The notes beneath the pieces were generated by a model. That model did not search any database and had not been told where the DNA came from. It saw only the letters and a list, made by a program, of their open reading frames with translations. A stretch of DNA of 57,867 bases from Thiotrichales bacterium 19S3-11 (GTDB taxonomy: Bacteria; Pseudomonadota; Gammaproteobacteria; Francisellales; Francisellaceae), in NCBI GenBank assembly GCA_021713295.1, contig JAKJJU010000017.1:1-57867 (forward strand). Reading direction: 5' to 3'. Numbering within the stretch: position 1 is the stretch's first letter; each line of letters opens with the position of its first letter. Below, piece after piece: positions 47,318 through 55,992 of this stretch. Made by a program: the position numbers and the translations under genes.

Positions 47318-48109
47318 ATGATATATGATAGATCTTCAAAAACTACCAGATTATCTCTGAGCATATTAATACCCATTATACTTTCTATCTTTCTAACTAG
47401 CTGTGGTATGTTTGACCCTGTTAAAGTTCCTGAAACAAAAACCTATCAAATAAGTACTTCTAATGCATTAAAAGCACCTTTAGAGTCTCCGCCTAAAAAA
47501 GGTGTAATTCGAGTTGAAAAAATGCAAAGCGCCTCTCCTTATAGCAGTACTAACATGTATTATACAATGAAAAATAATGAAATTAAGCCTTATGCTTATA
47601 GTCGCTGGGTAGCCCCTCCTAATAGTATGCTTAGTAATATTTTGCTTGAACAAATTGATAGCGCAAACTTATATCAAGCAACCGTATCTCCTTTATTTTT
47701 AGGGCAGGTTAACTACAGACTTAGTACTGTATTATTAGAGTTTAATCAGCACATGGAAAATAGACAAAGCTATACATCTATGAAAGTGCTCGCTCAATTA
47801 GCAAATAATCAAACAGGCGTTGTTATAAAGCAACATTTGTTTAACATACAAGTAAACTCTGAGTCAACACCTCATGGAATGGTTGATGCCATGAATAAGT
47901 CAACCAATGTACTAGTTGAACAAGTAATTGCATGGTTGAATAACCAACCTATTCCAAAGGCTCAAATTCCAATCAAAGCAACAGTAGAGTCAGAAGTACC
48001 TGTCGCTGCAACCAAACATACACCTGATAATAAAAAGCCAGCAATAGAGCCCATTGAGCAACAGAATTCAACGTTGCCAAACTCTCAGGCAAATTTTTAC
48101 CAATTATAA
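47318..48109 (+). CDS. ABC-type transport auxiliary lipoprotein (PqiC/DUF330-like)
   Basis: This 263-residue protein has a lipoprotein signal (SIFLTSCGMF, lipobox LTSC, Cys 29) and the DUF330 pattern: VIRVEKMQSASPYSSTNMYY, YAYSRWVAPPNSMLSNILLE and LSTVLLEFNQHM. It occurs downstream of Mla/Pqi-type MCE genes and probably docks on the outer membrane. It starts one base after mlaD, which shows a single operon. The C-terminal 60 residues are low-complexity and poorly conserved. It is outer-membrane-bound if sorted as usual. Confidence 0.88.
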   Translation: MIYDRSSKTTRLSLSILIPIILSIFLTSCGMFDPVKVPETKTYQISTSNALKAPLESPPKKGVIRVEKMQSASPYSSTNMYYTMKNNEIKPYAYSRWVAPPNSMLSNILLEQIDSANLYQATVSPLFLGQVNYRLSTVLLEFNQHMENRQSYTSMKVLAQLANNQTGVVIKQHLFNIQVNSESTPHGMVDAMNKSTNVLVEQVIAWLNNQPIPKAQIPIKATVESEVPVAATKHTPDNKKPAIEPIEQQNSTLPNSQANFYQL

Positions 48110-48117
48110 TCGCTATC

Positions 48118-48642
48118 TTATTGATTAAAATTTTCTACCGCTTGGACAATTTCATCCTTTGCAGCTTTTGCATTATCAAAACCATCAACTTTTACCCATT
48201 TTCCGGCCTCTAAATCTTTATAATGTTCAAAGAAATGTTTGATTTGGCTTAATAAGGTCTCTGGCATGTCATCAATATCTTGGATATGAGCATAGCTTTT
48301 CCATAATTTTTCAACGGGTACAGCAATAATTTTTGCATCAACGCCTGATTCGTCTGTCATTTTTAACACGCCTACCGGACGGCAACGAATCATTGTACCT
48401 GGACGAAGTGGCACAGGGGTATAAACTAATACATCAACCGGATCACCATCATCTGATAATGTATTAGGAACAAAACCATAATTACAAGGATACTGCATTG
48501 TTGCTGTCATAAAGCGATCAACCACTAATATGTTAGCTTCTTTATCAAATTCATACTTTACCGGCTCATTAGACGCAGGAATTTCAATGATAACATTTAT
48601 ATCATCTGGTACATTTTTTCCTGGTTGGATAGTGCTTATCAT
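48118..48642 (-). CDS. ppa: Inorganic pyrophosphatase (family I)
   Basis: This 174-residue protein is full length (E. coli 176). It has [39 protein letters not shown], the signature [13 protein letters not shown] (the DGDPxDxxV motif) and a late [11 protein letters not shown]. It hydrolyses pyrophosphate from biosynthetic reactions using Mg. Cytoplasmic. It is convergent with the Mla operon, ending 8 bases after it, and divergent from the TauE-like gene across 165 bases containing TATGATACAAT, a good extended -10 for the latter. Confidence 0.98.
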   Translation of the reverse strand: MISTIQPGKNVPDDINVIIEIPASNEPVKYEFDKEANILVVDRFMTATMQYPCNYGFVPNTLSDDGDPVDVLVYTPVPLRPGTMIRCRPVGVLKMTDESGVDAKIIAVPVEKLWKSYAHIQDIDDMPETLLSQIKHFFEHYKDLEAGKWVKVDGFDNAKAAKDEIVQAVENFNQ

Positions 48643-48807
48643 AATTTAATCCTTCATAATTTCTATTAAACAATTTTGGTGCTGATATTCTCGCTAAATT
48701 AAAGCATAACTTCAACTTATAAATTCAAAAATAGAATTTAGCAATAATCAAACTAGTTATGATACAATAGCGCTTTTAGTATTAAAAAATTACAGCGATT
48801 TATTAAC

Positions 48808-49653
48808 ATGATATTAATGATACTATTTTATGTTATCATTGGTGCTGTCACAGGGCTTGCATCTGGGATGTTAGGTATAGGCGGTGGGTTGATTATAGTG
48901 CCTTGCTTAACCTTTATCTTTCACTATACACATCTAACACCTGAATTTTACACTCAGTTTGCAATGGGTAGCTCACTAGGTATTATGATGTTTACAGGTA
49001 CTTCAGCAATCATTACCAATGCACGATTAAGTAGAATTCATACCAAAGTTTATTGGCAACTACTATCAATTATTCTACCTATGTGTATTTTAGGTGCTGT
49101 TGTTGCTCGCTTTGCTCATGGTGACCTATTAATCCTTATTTTTTCCATTACCTTGCTAGTTATGATATTTAAACTTCTACGTAATAAAAAAGAAAAACAT
49201 AAACCGTTTAATTATCTGATACCTGCAAATGAAGTAAACATTCAAGTTAGCAAAAGACGTTGTATAAAATATGGTAGTATTATTGGTTTTATCTCAGGCA
49301 TGCTTGGCATTGGTGGCTCAGTGATCAGTGTACCTTTTCTAATTTCTCAGAATCTACCCATCAGGTATGCTGCAGGAACTTCGTCCGCTTTAAGCTTACC
49401 AATCGCCTTAGTTGGCAGCATTAGCTATACATTACTTGGTATTGCTTCTTCTGAAACAGTCAGCTATTCCAGTGGTTTTTTATATTGGCCTGCAATTATT
49501 TGTGTTGGCCTAGCTAGCATGCTAACAACACCATTAGGTGCTAAGCTCTCAACAATTACTCCGCCTAACATTACACGTAGAATATTTATTGTACTACTAC
49601 TTTTCATCTGTATGAAAATGTTTTACATTGTCATAATACAATGGTTAGTATAA
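48808..49653 (+). CDS. TauE/SafE-family membrane transporter
   Basis: This 281-residue protein has about eight hydrophobic segments in two halves, each beginning with the TauE repeat motif: GAVTGLASGMLGIGGGLIIV (about 10-30) and IGFISGMLGIGGSVISVPFL (about 155-175). The G.(L/M)GIGGG pattern is diagnostic. Family members export sulfite, sulfoacetate or other anions. The substrate is unknown. The SPOR-like gene begins 7 bases downstream. Confidence 0.92.
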   Translation: MILMILFYVIIGAVTGLASGMLGIGGGLIIVPCLTFIFHYTHLTPEFYTQFAMGSSLGIMMFTGTSAIITNARLSRIHTKVYWQLLSIILPMCILGAVVARFAHGDLLILIFSITLLVMIFKLLRNKKEKHKPFNYLIPANEVNIQVSKRRCIKYGSIIGFISGMLGIGGSVISVPFLISQNLPIRYAAGTSSALSLPIALVGSISYTLLGIASSETVSYSSGFLYWPAIICVGLASMLTTPLGAKLSTITPPNITRRIFIVLLLFICMKMFYIVIIQWLV

Positions 49654-49660
49654 AGAAATA

Positions 49661-50113
49661 ATGGACTTTAAATTAAATAACCTACTATTTTACATTGCAA
49701 TTATAAGTTTTGTTACTATGATTAGCGGCTGTAGTTTATGGAATCAGTATTTTTCCAATACAACCAATACCAATGAAATTAACTCGAATACTAATCATCA
49801 AAATAATGCCACTGTAAAAACACCCACTGCCATACCTACAGCTAAACTATCTACTTTTTTACTGTACGCCTCGTTCTATTCTTTTCAGGCAGCTAAAGAA
49901 GCCTATCGAATTTTACATCAACATTACCCCGACGAAAAAGTATTTATCCGTCGCCTAGATATTAGTCAATCAACCGAAGAACCCCAACTAATCTATCAAA
50001 TTTTAATAGGGCCAATTCATTCTCAAGAAGAAGCAGATAGATTAACCGAAAACATCCCAACTTGGTTGCCTTATCAACCCAAATTGGTCAAAATTAAAAT
50101 AATCTACCATTAA
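49661..50113 (+). CDS. Lipoprotein with SPOR-like C-terminal domain
   Basis: This 150-residue protein has a hydrophobic N-terminus and a lipobox (MISGC, Cys 24). Low-complexity Asn/Thr-rich residues cover about 33-65. The C-terminal 80 residues (FLLYASFYSFQAAKEAYRIL then YQILIGPIHSQEEADRL) have the ASF...A...L...GP....EA..L pattern of SPOR peptidoglycan-binding domains. It probably sits in the outer membrane facing denuded glycan. The call rests on a short motif, so it is moderate. Confidence 0.75.
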   Translation: MDFKLNNLLFYIAIISFVTMISGCSLWNQYFSNTTNTNEINSNTNHQNNATVKTPTAIPTAKLSTFLLYASFYSFQAAKEAYRILHQHYPDEKVFIRRLDISQSTEEPQLIYQILIGPIHSQEEADRLTENIPTWLPYQPKLVKIKIIYH

Positions 50114-50175
50114 TTAAACTCATATGCTAGACTGTCGTGCTTGATTGAAATTTCAGTCATACTACGGGAGATATA

Positions 50176-51111
50176 ATGAAACAAAATCATTTAATTACTA
50201 GTTATTATCTGTTAATCCTGCTTGCGCTAATTTGGGGATTACAGTTTGCTTTCAATAGTATTGCCCTTCAAACAATTTCACCAGAAATTCTAGCTACTTC
50301 AAGAGTTTGTATCGGTGCAATTACCTTGTGCATTTTACTTAAGCTATTTGAGCCAAGCTCAAAAAAAAACCAAAAACCTAAAGACAAACACAAACTCAGT
50401 TTGTCCGTTGTTATACGTTATACTGCAATTGCCTTTTTGGAAACTGTTATCCCAATGATTGCCATTGCCTGGGGGCAACAGTATGTTGATAGCAGCATTA
50501 CTGGTATTTTAATGGGTACCATTCCATTATTTGCTGTCTTACTAGCGACTATTTTTATTCCATCAGAAAGAGCAACATTACGTACTATTTTTAGCATTAT
50601 TATTGGATTTTTTGGGTTAATTATTTTGTTATCTCCTTCTATAAGCACTAGCCAATCAAATAATTTAATTGCTGAGCTTGCTATTCTTTTTGGCGCTTTA
50701 TGTTTTGCTTCATCGCTGATTATTATTCGAACTATGGAACAAAAATCACCACTTAAACTAACGCGTAATGTTTTACTAATTGCGGCTGTGCCATTAATTA
50801 TTTTTACACTACTTAAAGAACCACAAGCCTATTTAACCTTCACGCCAATATCATTAGTTGTAGTTTTAATATTGGGTATCTTTCCGTCAGGAATTGCTTA
50901 TTTGTTATACATACAATTAATCAAACGTGCGGGTGTTACTTTCACTTCTTTTGTCAATTATCTCGCCCCACTAGTTAGTGCATTTGCAGGTGTACTTTTT
51001 ATGGGAGATCATTTATATTTATCGACTCTAATTGCTTTAATTCTTATCATTGGTGCTATGTTAATTAATAACATGCCAAAATTTAAGTTTAAATTATCAA
51101 AAACACATTAA
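50176..51111 (+). CDS. EamA/DMT-superfamily transporter
   Basis: This 311-residue protein has ten hydrophobic segments in two EamA halves: LLALIWGLQFAFNSIALQ at the start and LYIQLIKRAGVTFTSFVNYL near the end of the second half. It also has a basic C-terminus. Substrate not predictable. GGGAG lies 6 bases before ATG. It is the second DMT gene in the window (also 8666-9574), with little sequence similarity that I can see. Confidence 0.88.
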   Translation: MKQNHLITSYYLLILLALIWGLQFAFNSIALQTISPEILATSRVCIGAITLCILLKLFEPSSKKNQKPKDKHKLSLSVVIRYTAIAFLETVIPMIAIAWGQQYVDSSITGILMGTIPLFAVLLATIFIPSERATLRTIFSIIIGFFGLIILLSPSISTSQSNNLIAELAILFGALCFASSLIIIRTMEQKSPLKLTRNVLLIAAVPLIIFTLLKEPQAYLTFTPISLVVVLILGIFPSGIAYLLYIQLIKRAGVTFTSFVNYLAPLVSAFAGVLFMGDHLYLSTLIALILIIGAMLINNMPKFKFKLSKTH

Positions 51112-51198
51112 CTAGTATGCTTTCATAATTAAACGCTTTAGATTAGAATAAACATTAATTTTCTATATTACTAATATTGTGCTATCGAGGAATTTAAT

Positions 51199-52116
51199 AT
51201 GATGATTCATCCTATTTTACAAAAATTAATAGCTGACCCTTCAATTAATTATTTTAAATCACAGCCTGCTAAAGAACAGCGAAAACTATGGGCTGATCGA
51301 ATAGCAACGTTCTACTCTTCAAGTATAAAACCAGAAATCAAACATACTGAGCTAGCTATCCCAACACGTAATAATCAAATGGATGGACGCCTTTTTACAC
51401 CTAAGCAACATTCAAAAAATATTATCTTATTCTTACATGGCGGTGGCTGGAGTTTAGGTTCTATCAATACTTATCAACTTGTTTGCGATTATCTGGCAGA
51501 TGAATCAAAATGCCAAGTACTGTCCATTGATTATCGCCTAGCACCTGAACATAAATTTCCAGCTGCACTTGATGATGCTGTTGACGCCTATCACTGGCTG
51601 GTTAAAAATGCCCTTTCTTTAAATGCACAACCGGATCAAATAACTGTAATTGGTGATAGTGCTGGTGGTAATTTAACTGCTGTTTTATCACATTTAACTA
51701 AAAATGAGCTAATCAAGCCTAAAGCACAAGTACTGTGGTATCCAGCTGTCGATGCAGATTATAATTATCCATCAAAAAAAGCTTATACTGACTCAAGTTA
51801 TATGCTAGATAGACAATGGTTAGAATGGTTTTATAGTAATTATGCGCGTTCAGAAGCTGACAGATATTTACCTGAATTTTCTCCGATTTATTTTGATGGT
51901 TTTAATCATATGCCACCTGCTCTAATTATTTTACCTGAACTAGATCCTCTTCATGATGAAGGTGTTGCCTACTCTGAAAAATTAAAAGAGCATGGCAATG
52001 AAGTTACGGTAACTACTTATAAGCAAATGGTGCATGGATTTATTGGTTATATTGGCGTTATTGAAGCATCACTTAAGGCTATAAAAGAGACAAGTCAGTG
52101 GCTTAATGACCTCTGA
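51199..52116 (+). CDS. Alpha/beta-hydrolase (hormone-sensitive-lipase-type esterase)
   Basis: This 305-residue esterase has the HSL signature: LFLHGGGWSLGSINTYQLVC (HGGG oxyanion loop), DYRLAPEHKFPAALDDAVDA, the elbow VIGDSAGGNLTAVLSH (Ser in GDSAG), late LPELDPLHDEG (Asp) and QMVHGFIGYIG (His). All three catalytic positions are visible. It hydrolyses short acyl esters, with unknown natural substrate. Cytoplasmic, no signal peptide. It is followed by a convergent gene 26 bases away. Confidence 0.93.
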   Translation: MMIHPILQKLIADPSINYFKSQPAKEQRKLWADRIATFYSSSIKPEIKHTELAIPTRNNQMDGRLFTPKQHSKNIILFLHGGGWSLGSINTYQLVCDYLADESKCQVLSIDYRLAPEHKFPAALDDAVDAYHWLVKNALSLNAQPDQITVIGDSAGGNLTAVLSHLTKNELIKPKAQVLWYPAVDADYNYPSKKAYTDSSYMLDRQWLEWFYSNYARSEADRYLPEFSPIYFDGFNHMPPALIILPELDPLHDEGVAYSEKLKEHGNEVTVTTYKQMVHGFIGYIGVIEASLKAIKETSQWLNDL

Positions 52117-52142
52117 AAGTATCGATAAATAAAGCCCTAACA

Positions 52143-53102
52143 TCATGATGCATAACTGAGAGAGGCTTCTCTTAAATGTTCAGGTGGAATAACTAAACTT
52201 GCATTCTCTTGCATGAAGGTTCTAGCTTGTTGTTTATAACTGCTATTAGCTCTGTTATCTTCACCAACTTTTATACTCGGGAATTGTTGTTCAATTGTCT
52301 CTTTGATAGCCTTCTTAAGGGCACTATTTCGACTGTCTATGTTATCATGAACCAATAATAACACGCCTAGTCTTTGCTGATCATTCTGAGCATGCTCAGT
52401 GAAGCTCTGCAAGAAAGCTATATCAGCATTTCGCGTTTCTTGTCTATGAAAAACAAATAATCCAGCAGAACTTGCATATGTTGATGCTATTTTTTCTTTC
52501 ATTGCCATATGTAGAGAACATAAATTCTGAAAGCCTGAATCTGCTGACATTGTTGCAGACTCCGCACGTTCTAGTAATTGATTGAGTCTAGGGTGACTAA
52601 ACTCAATACGACCAATTAAGCCATTAATAACTTCTTGGCGTTCTGTTGCTTTTGAATCACGCTTCCCTCTGTTTTGAGTTATCGCAATTTGACAGGCCTC
52701 TATGGCTGTTAAGTAAGCTTCTTTTAATCTATATGCAGCTAATTCCAGCTGACGATGATTACCCTGATCAGAAGTATTACTCATAAATGTTTCATGTGCT
52801 CTTTCAAAATCAATTGTATAGGTATCTATTAATTGTGAAATGCTTGCTAAGCGTGCTGAAGTTAGCTTCCAATTATCTTTACCGCTGGCTTGAATATTAT
52901 TTTTTAAAACCGCACAAGCTAGCTTAGCAGAATTTTTTGCAAACTCATCAGTCGTACTTCTTGGTTCTTGATAAATAATTGGATGACGATTCCCAATACT
53001 ATCGAGTTGAGCATGTAACTCTCTTAATTGTCGACTATATCTGTCCCATTCTCTTACAGTATCATCAGATGGTTGATTATTACTCATACAACTAAATGGC
53101 AT
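52143..53102 (-). CDS. 319-residue soluble helical protein, candidate effector
   Basis: The frame extends to an ATG at 53117, but the GGAGGG at 53115-53110 lies inside its first codons and eight bases before the ATG at 53102. I therefore choose 53102 (MPFSCMSNNQ). I do not recognise the family. It is predicted helical, Cys-poor and soluble, with heptad-like stretches (e.g. LRELHAQLDSIG) and no signal peptide or membrane segment. It stands alone between an esterase and sodC. The layout resembles the other candidate effectors, but this one has no eukaryotic motif. Confidence 0.45.
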   Translation of the reverse strand: MPFSCMSNNQPSDDTVREWDRYSRQLRELHAQLDSIGNRHPIIYQEPRSTTDEFAKNSAKLACAVLKNNIQASGKDNWKLTSARLASISQLIDTYTIDFERAHETFMSNTSDQGNHRQLELAAYRLKEAYLTAIEACQIAITQNRGKRDSKATERQEVINGLIGRIEFSHPRLNQLLERAESATMSADSGFQNLCSLHMAMKEKIASTYASSAGLFVFHRQETRNADIAFLQSFTEHAQNDQQRLGVLLLVHDNIDSRNSALKKAIKETIEQQFPSIKVGEDNRANSSYKQQARTFMQENASLVIPPEHLREASLSYAS

Positions 53103-53287
53103 TTGCTTACCCTCCAAAATTAATTAATCAGATTACATAATAACCAGATATATAAAGATAGAAAAAGCATGTTGCAGCAAACCATGAAATATAAATAGGT
53201 TATTTTTTAGCATGCCACTGAGAAAATTCTGATTAAATTACATACAAAGCATTCAGTTATAGAAAAATACGAATTGAAATATATTTG

Positions 53288-53824
53288 CTAATTATTATTT
53301 TTTATAATACCACAAGCGACTCGTCCACCACCGCCACCAAGTGCTTGTGGTTGATCAGAATAATTATCTGCCCCTTGATGAATCATTAACGCATGCTCAC
53401 TTAACATAGACAATGTTAACCTTGGTGCTAATACAGCTAACGTAGCCCTACCATTTTGAGTAACACTCAAAGCTGGTAAATCTCCTAAATGTCCATTTTT
53501 ATTATATGGCCCTAAATGTGCATTGGTTTTTTGTGGATCATAATGACCACCTGCTTTTAAGGCAGGCACCAACTTAGTACCTTTTTTAGCCGGCATACAA
53601 GATGGATTTTGATGTATATGCAGACCATGAACACCTGGTGTTAAACCTTTTAAATTAGGTGTAATCAATAAACCATATTCTGTATCTTTAAGTGTAATTG
53701 TACCAATTTCAGCACCCATCCCTTTAGCAGAAACCAAATACATTTTAACGACTTCTGTTTGACTATAAGCAAGTACATTACTTAATACAGTCATTAATAA
53801 AATCGTCAATATCTTTTTAAGCAT
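53288..53824 (-). CDS. sodC: Periplasmic Cu/Zn superoxide dismutase
   Basis: This 178-residue protein has a signal peptide (MLKKILTILLMTVLSNVLAY), then VHGLHIHQNPSC (Cu ligands), AGGHYDPQKTNAHLGPYN (Cu/Zn bridging His), GHLGDLPAL (Zn ligand Asp), LSEHALMIHQGADNYSD (Cu ligand His) and GGGGGRVACGII (catalytic Arg and disulfide Cys). All metal and catalytic positions seem intact. It detoxifies superoxide from host phagocytes in the periplasm. AAGGAG sits 8 bases before the ATG. Confidence 0.97.
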   Translation of the reverse strand: MLKKILTILLMTVLSNVLAYSQTEVVKMYLVSAKGMGAEIGTITLKDTEYGLLITPNLKGLTPGVHGLHIHQNPSCMPAKKGTKLVPALKAGGHYDPQKTNAHLGPYNKNGHLGDLPALSVTQNGRATLAVLAPRLTLSMLSEHALMIHQGADNYSDQPQALGGGGGRVACGIIKNNN

Positions 53825-53989
53825 TGATAAATTCTCCTTGACATCAATTTAATTTATTATGCTTAGTTCTAGTTGATTTATCCAGTTAAGATTATATACC
53901 ACCTTAATTTTTAAACGATATCAAAGCCTGCTATTTTACTTAATTTAAATTAATTATTGACAATATAGTAATCAAATAATATCATCACA

Positions 53990-54010
53990 TATGAAGCGAT
54001 GCTTCTTTAT
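53990..54010. promoter_or_regulatory. Palindrome upstream of the frameshifted gene
   Basis: ATGAAGC-GATGCTTC (53991-54005) forms GAAGC/GCTTC arms with a 3-base loop, 30 bases before the start at 54036. The half-site ATGAAGC also occurs in the dotA upstream region and upstream of the poly-Asn hydrolase. It is a possible regulator site. The GC-poor hairpin could also be a weak terminator. Not established. Confidence 0.25.
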
Positions 54011-54035
54011 TTGAATAACTATAAGGGAGTTTGCT

Positions 54036-54966
54036 ATGCCTAAAAATAAGCTCAATGATGCCAGTGATGCTAGCTATAAGAAATTCAAAAAAAATATACA
54101 GAATTTACAAGATAACACTTGGTTTCAAAAATTAAGCTTTTTAAAAGCAAATTAATTGTTTAAATCAAATATTACTAAAGGAAGACATATATAATCTCTT
54201 AACAAAAAACTTTATTACAAATTTTGAACAAAACACAATCAATGGTAAAAATTTTAAAGACTTAATTTACCCTAAAACCACTACCATTAGTTCAGATATT
54301 AATGACTTAAAAAAAATGTTTAAATGGGCACAACCAGAAAACAAAAATACTTATGGCTTTTCATATTTCATGCAGAAAAAGTTAGATAAAAGTGCATTGA
54401 TCGTAGCTTTTGATAAGAGTCATAAAAGCTATTATTCAAACTTGGGTAAAGACCTAGAGAATTATGAAAACGTTGATAAAAAAATTCAAGCAAAATTTAG
54501 AGCTAAAGTTGGTGAAAATTGCACTGTTACAACATCAGAAATTACTCAAGATTCTAATATAAGTAAAACGACTGTATATAAGCATAATCAATGCATTATT
54601 AAACAAAATCATAACGCTACACGATCAGAAATACATGGAAAGGTTGATGCTAAATTAGTTGCAAATATGATTAAAGTTAATGGTGGTAAAGCTTATATTT
54701 ACGGGAGTTGGAAACTAAATGATTTTAAAAATGTTCTTAAGGAGTGCTCTAATATCGGTATTGATCTTCATAAAATATATCTACAAACTGAGTACCTGCA
54801 CCCACAACAAGGAAAAAAAGATGATTTTAAATCTGTGCTGAATATAGCACAACTCGATCAAAAAGAAAAAATTGAACAAATTAAACGAAAAATTCCTTCA
54901 TTATTTCCAAGCAAACCAAGTGCTTTTAGTAGCCATTTTGAACAAGAACCAACAAATCAACTTTGA
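54036..54966 (+). pseudogene. Frameshifted gene, effector-like, about 309 residues if restored
   Basis: AAGGGAG lies 9 bases before ATG 54036, a strong start, but that frame stops after 39 codons (TAA 54153-54155). The next frame is open from 54145 to 54966 with matching character (QINCLNQILLKEDIYNLLTK), so one base needs removal in the A run at 54143-54146. A shorter frame starting at 54316 has no evident SD. The restored protein is Lys-rich and soluble, with a C-terminal block IKRKIPSLFPSKPS. I recognise no domain. Its frameshift may be a true lesion, a phase-variable run or a sequencing error. It overlaps the convergent secreted-protein gene by 10 bases. Confidence 0.55.
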
Positions 54967-55727
54967 TAAGTATACTGATAATTATTTGCATTTTTAATGG
55001 TTACGTAAGGACACTGCGAGTCGCCTGCTGTATCCTGCTGACACATAAATACAAGATCCTTATTATCATTTATAAAAAGGCCTTTCACATTACCTTGGTC
55101 ACAAGATAGGATATAATGTTTTCCTGAGTAATCGTATTTTAAATGACATGCAGTTGTTGTTGAAGTAAAATGAAAATCATACATTGGGTAACTATTATTA
55201 TCATCAGCACTACTTAAAGTGACATATCCATCAGTATCTGGCGAATTATTTTTTTCAATAAATACTTTACCTAAACCAATCGTTGTCGGTGTTAACTTAT
55301 ACCCCCCTTCACATATAGTGAGATTAAATTTCCAAGTACCAGTTGCACCTGACCAGCTAGGGCTTCCATTTGTTGTTTGGGTTGCTAACTGACTACCAGC
55401 ATCAAAATTATAAGATGAAGATGATTGCACTTTGGCTGTACAATCATGACCTAAGAAATTATCCCAACCACTTGCCGATGTTTTAATCCATGCCGTACCA
55501 CTAACAATACCATCATTAAAATCAATTTCACCATTAGATACAGAAGCAACTTGCTTACTACTTCCCGGATCAATACTTTGAGATGAACCATTATTAACCG
55601 TTACATTTAATGTAAATGGACATGAATTTTTAATGGTAACTTGTGCTTTACTTTTACAACTGGCATAAGAAAGTATTGGTAATAATAATGTTATTATTAT
55701 GCTGATTAACTGCTTAAAATTTACCAT
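54957..55727 (-). CDS. Secreted beta-rich protein, thaumatin-like N-terminus
   Basis: This 256-residue protein has an N-terminal signal peptide (LISIIITLLLPILSYA, cleavage after SYA). It is rich in Ser, Thr, Asn and Gly and contains nine or more Cys that could form disulfides. The segment VTIKNSCPFTLNVTVNNGSS is similar to the N-terminal strand of thaumatin-like folds. No catalytic motif was recognised. Secreted to the periplasm or outside by Sec. The gene overlaps the frameshifted gene convergently and is divergent from the DD-carboxypeptidase gene across 265 bases. Function unknown. Confidence 0.6.
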   Translation of the reverse strand: MVNFKQLISIIITLLLPILSYASCKSKAQVTIKNSCPFTLNVTVNNGSSQSIDPGSSKQVASVSNGEIDFNDGIVSGTAWIKTSASGWDNFLGHDCTAKVQSSSSYNFDAGSQLATQTTNGSPSWSGATGTWKFNLTICEGGYKLTPTTIGLGKVFIEKNNSPDTDGYVTLSSADDNNSYPMYDFHFTSTTTACHLKYDYSGKHYILSCDQGNVKGLFINDNKDLVFMCQQDTAGDSQCPYVTIKNANNYQYTYQS

Positions 55728-55992
55728 ATTTACACATCCCCAATCACATATTTATTATTTTTATATATAAAATGTGTTTTTAGGCTATCTAAACTAATAA
55801 TCAAATAAAACTGAAATTATTGAGTAAACTTTCAGTAACAAAGCCAATAAGACAGTAAATTTTGTTAATTTTTATCCAAATGTAATCAACATAACCTACA
55901 CTTTTTGAAAATGATTTAATATAAATGAAATTTGAATCTATACTAAAATTAATAAATACCATTTAAAACTAATTATGGAGTGTAACAGAACA

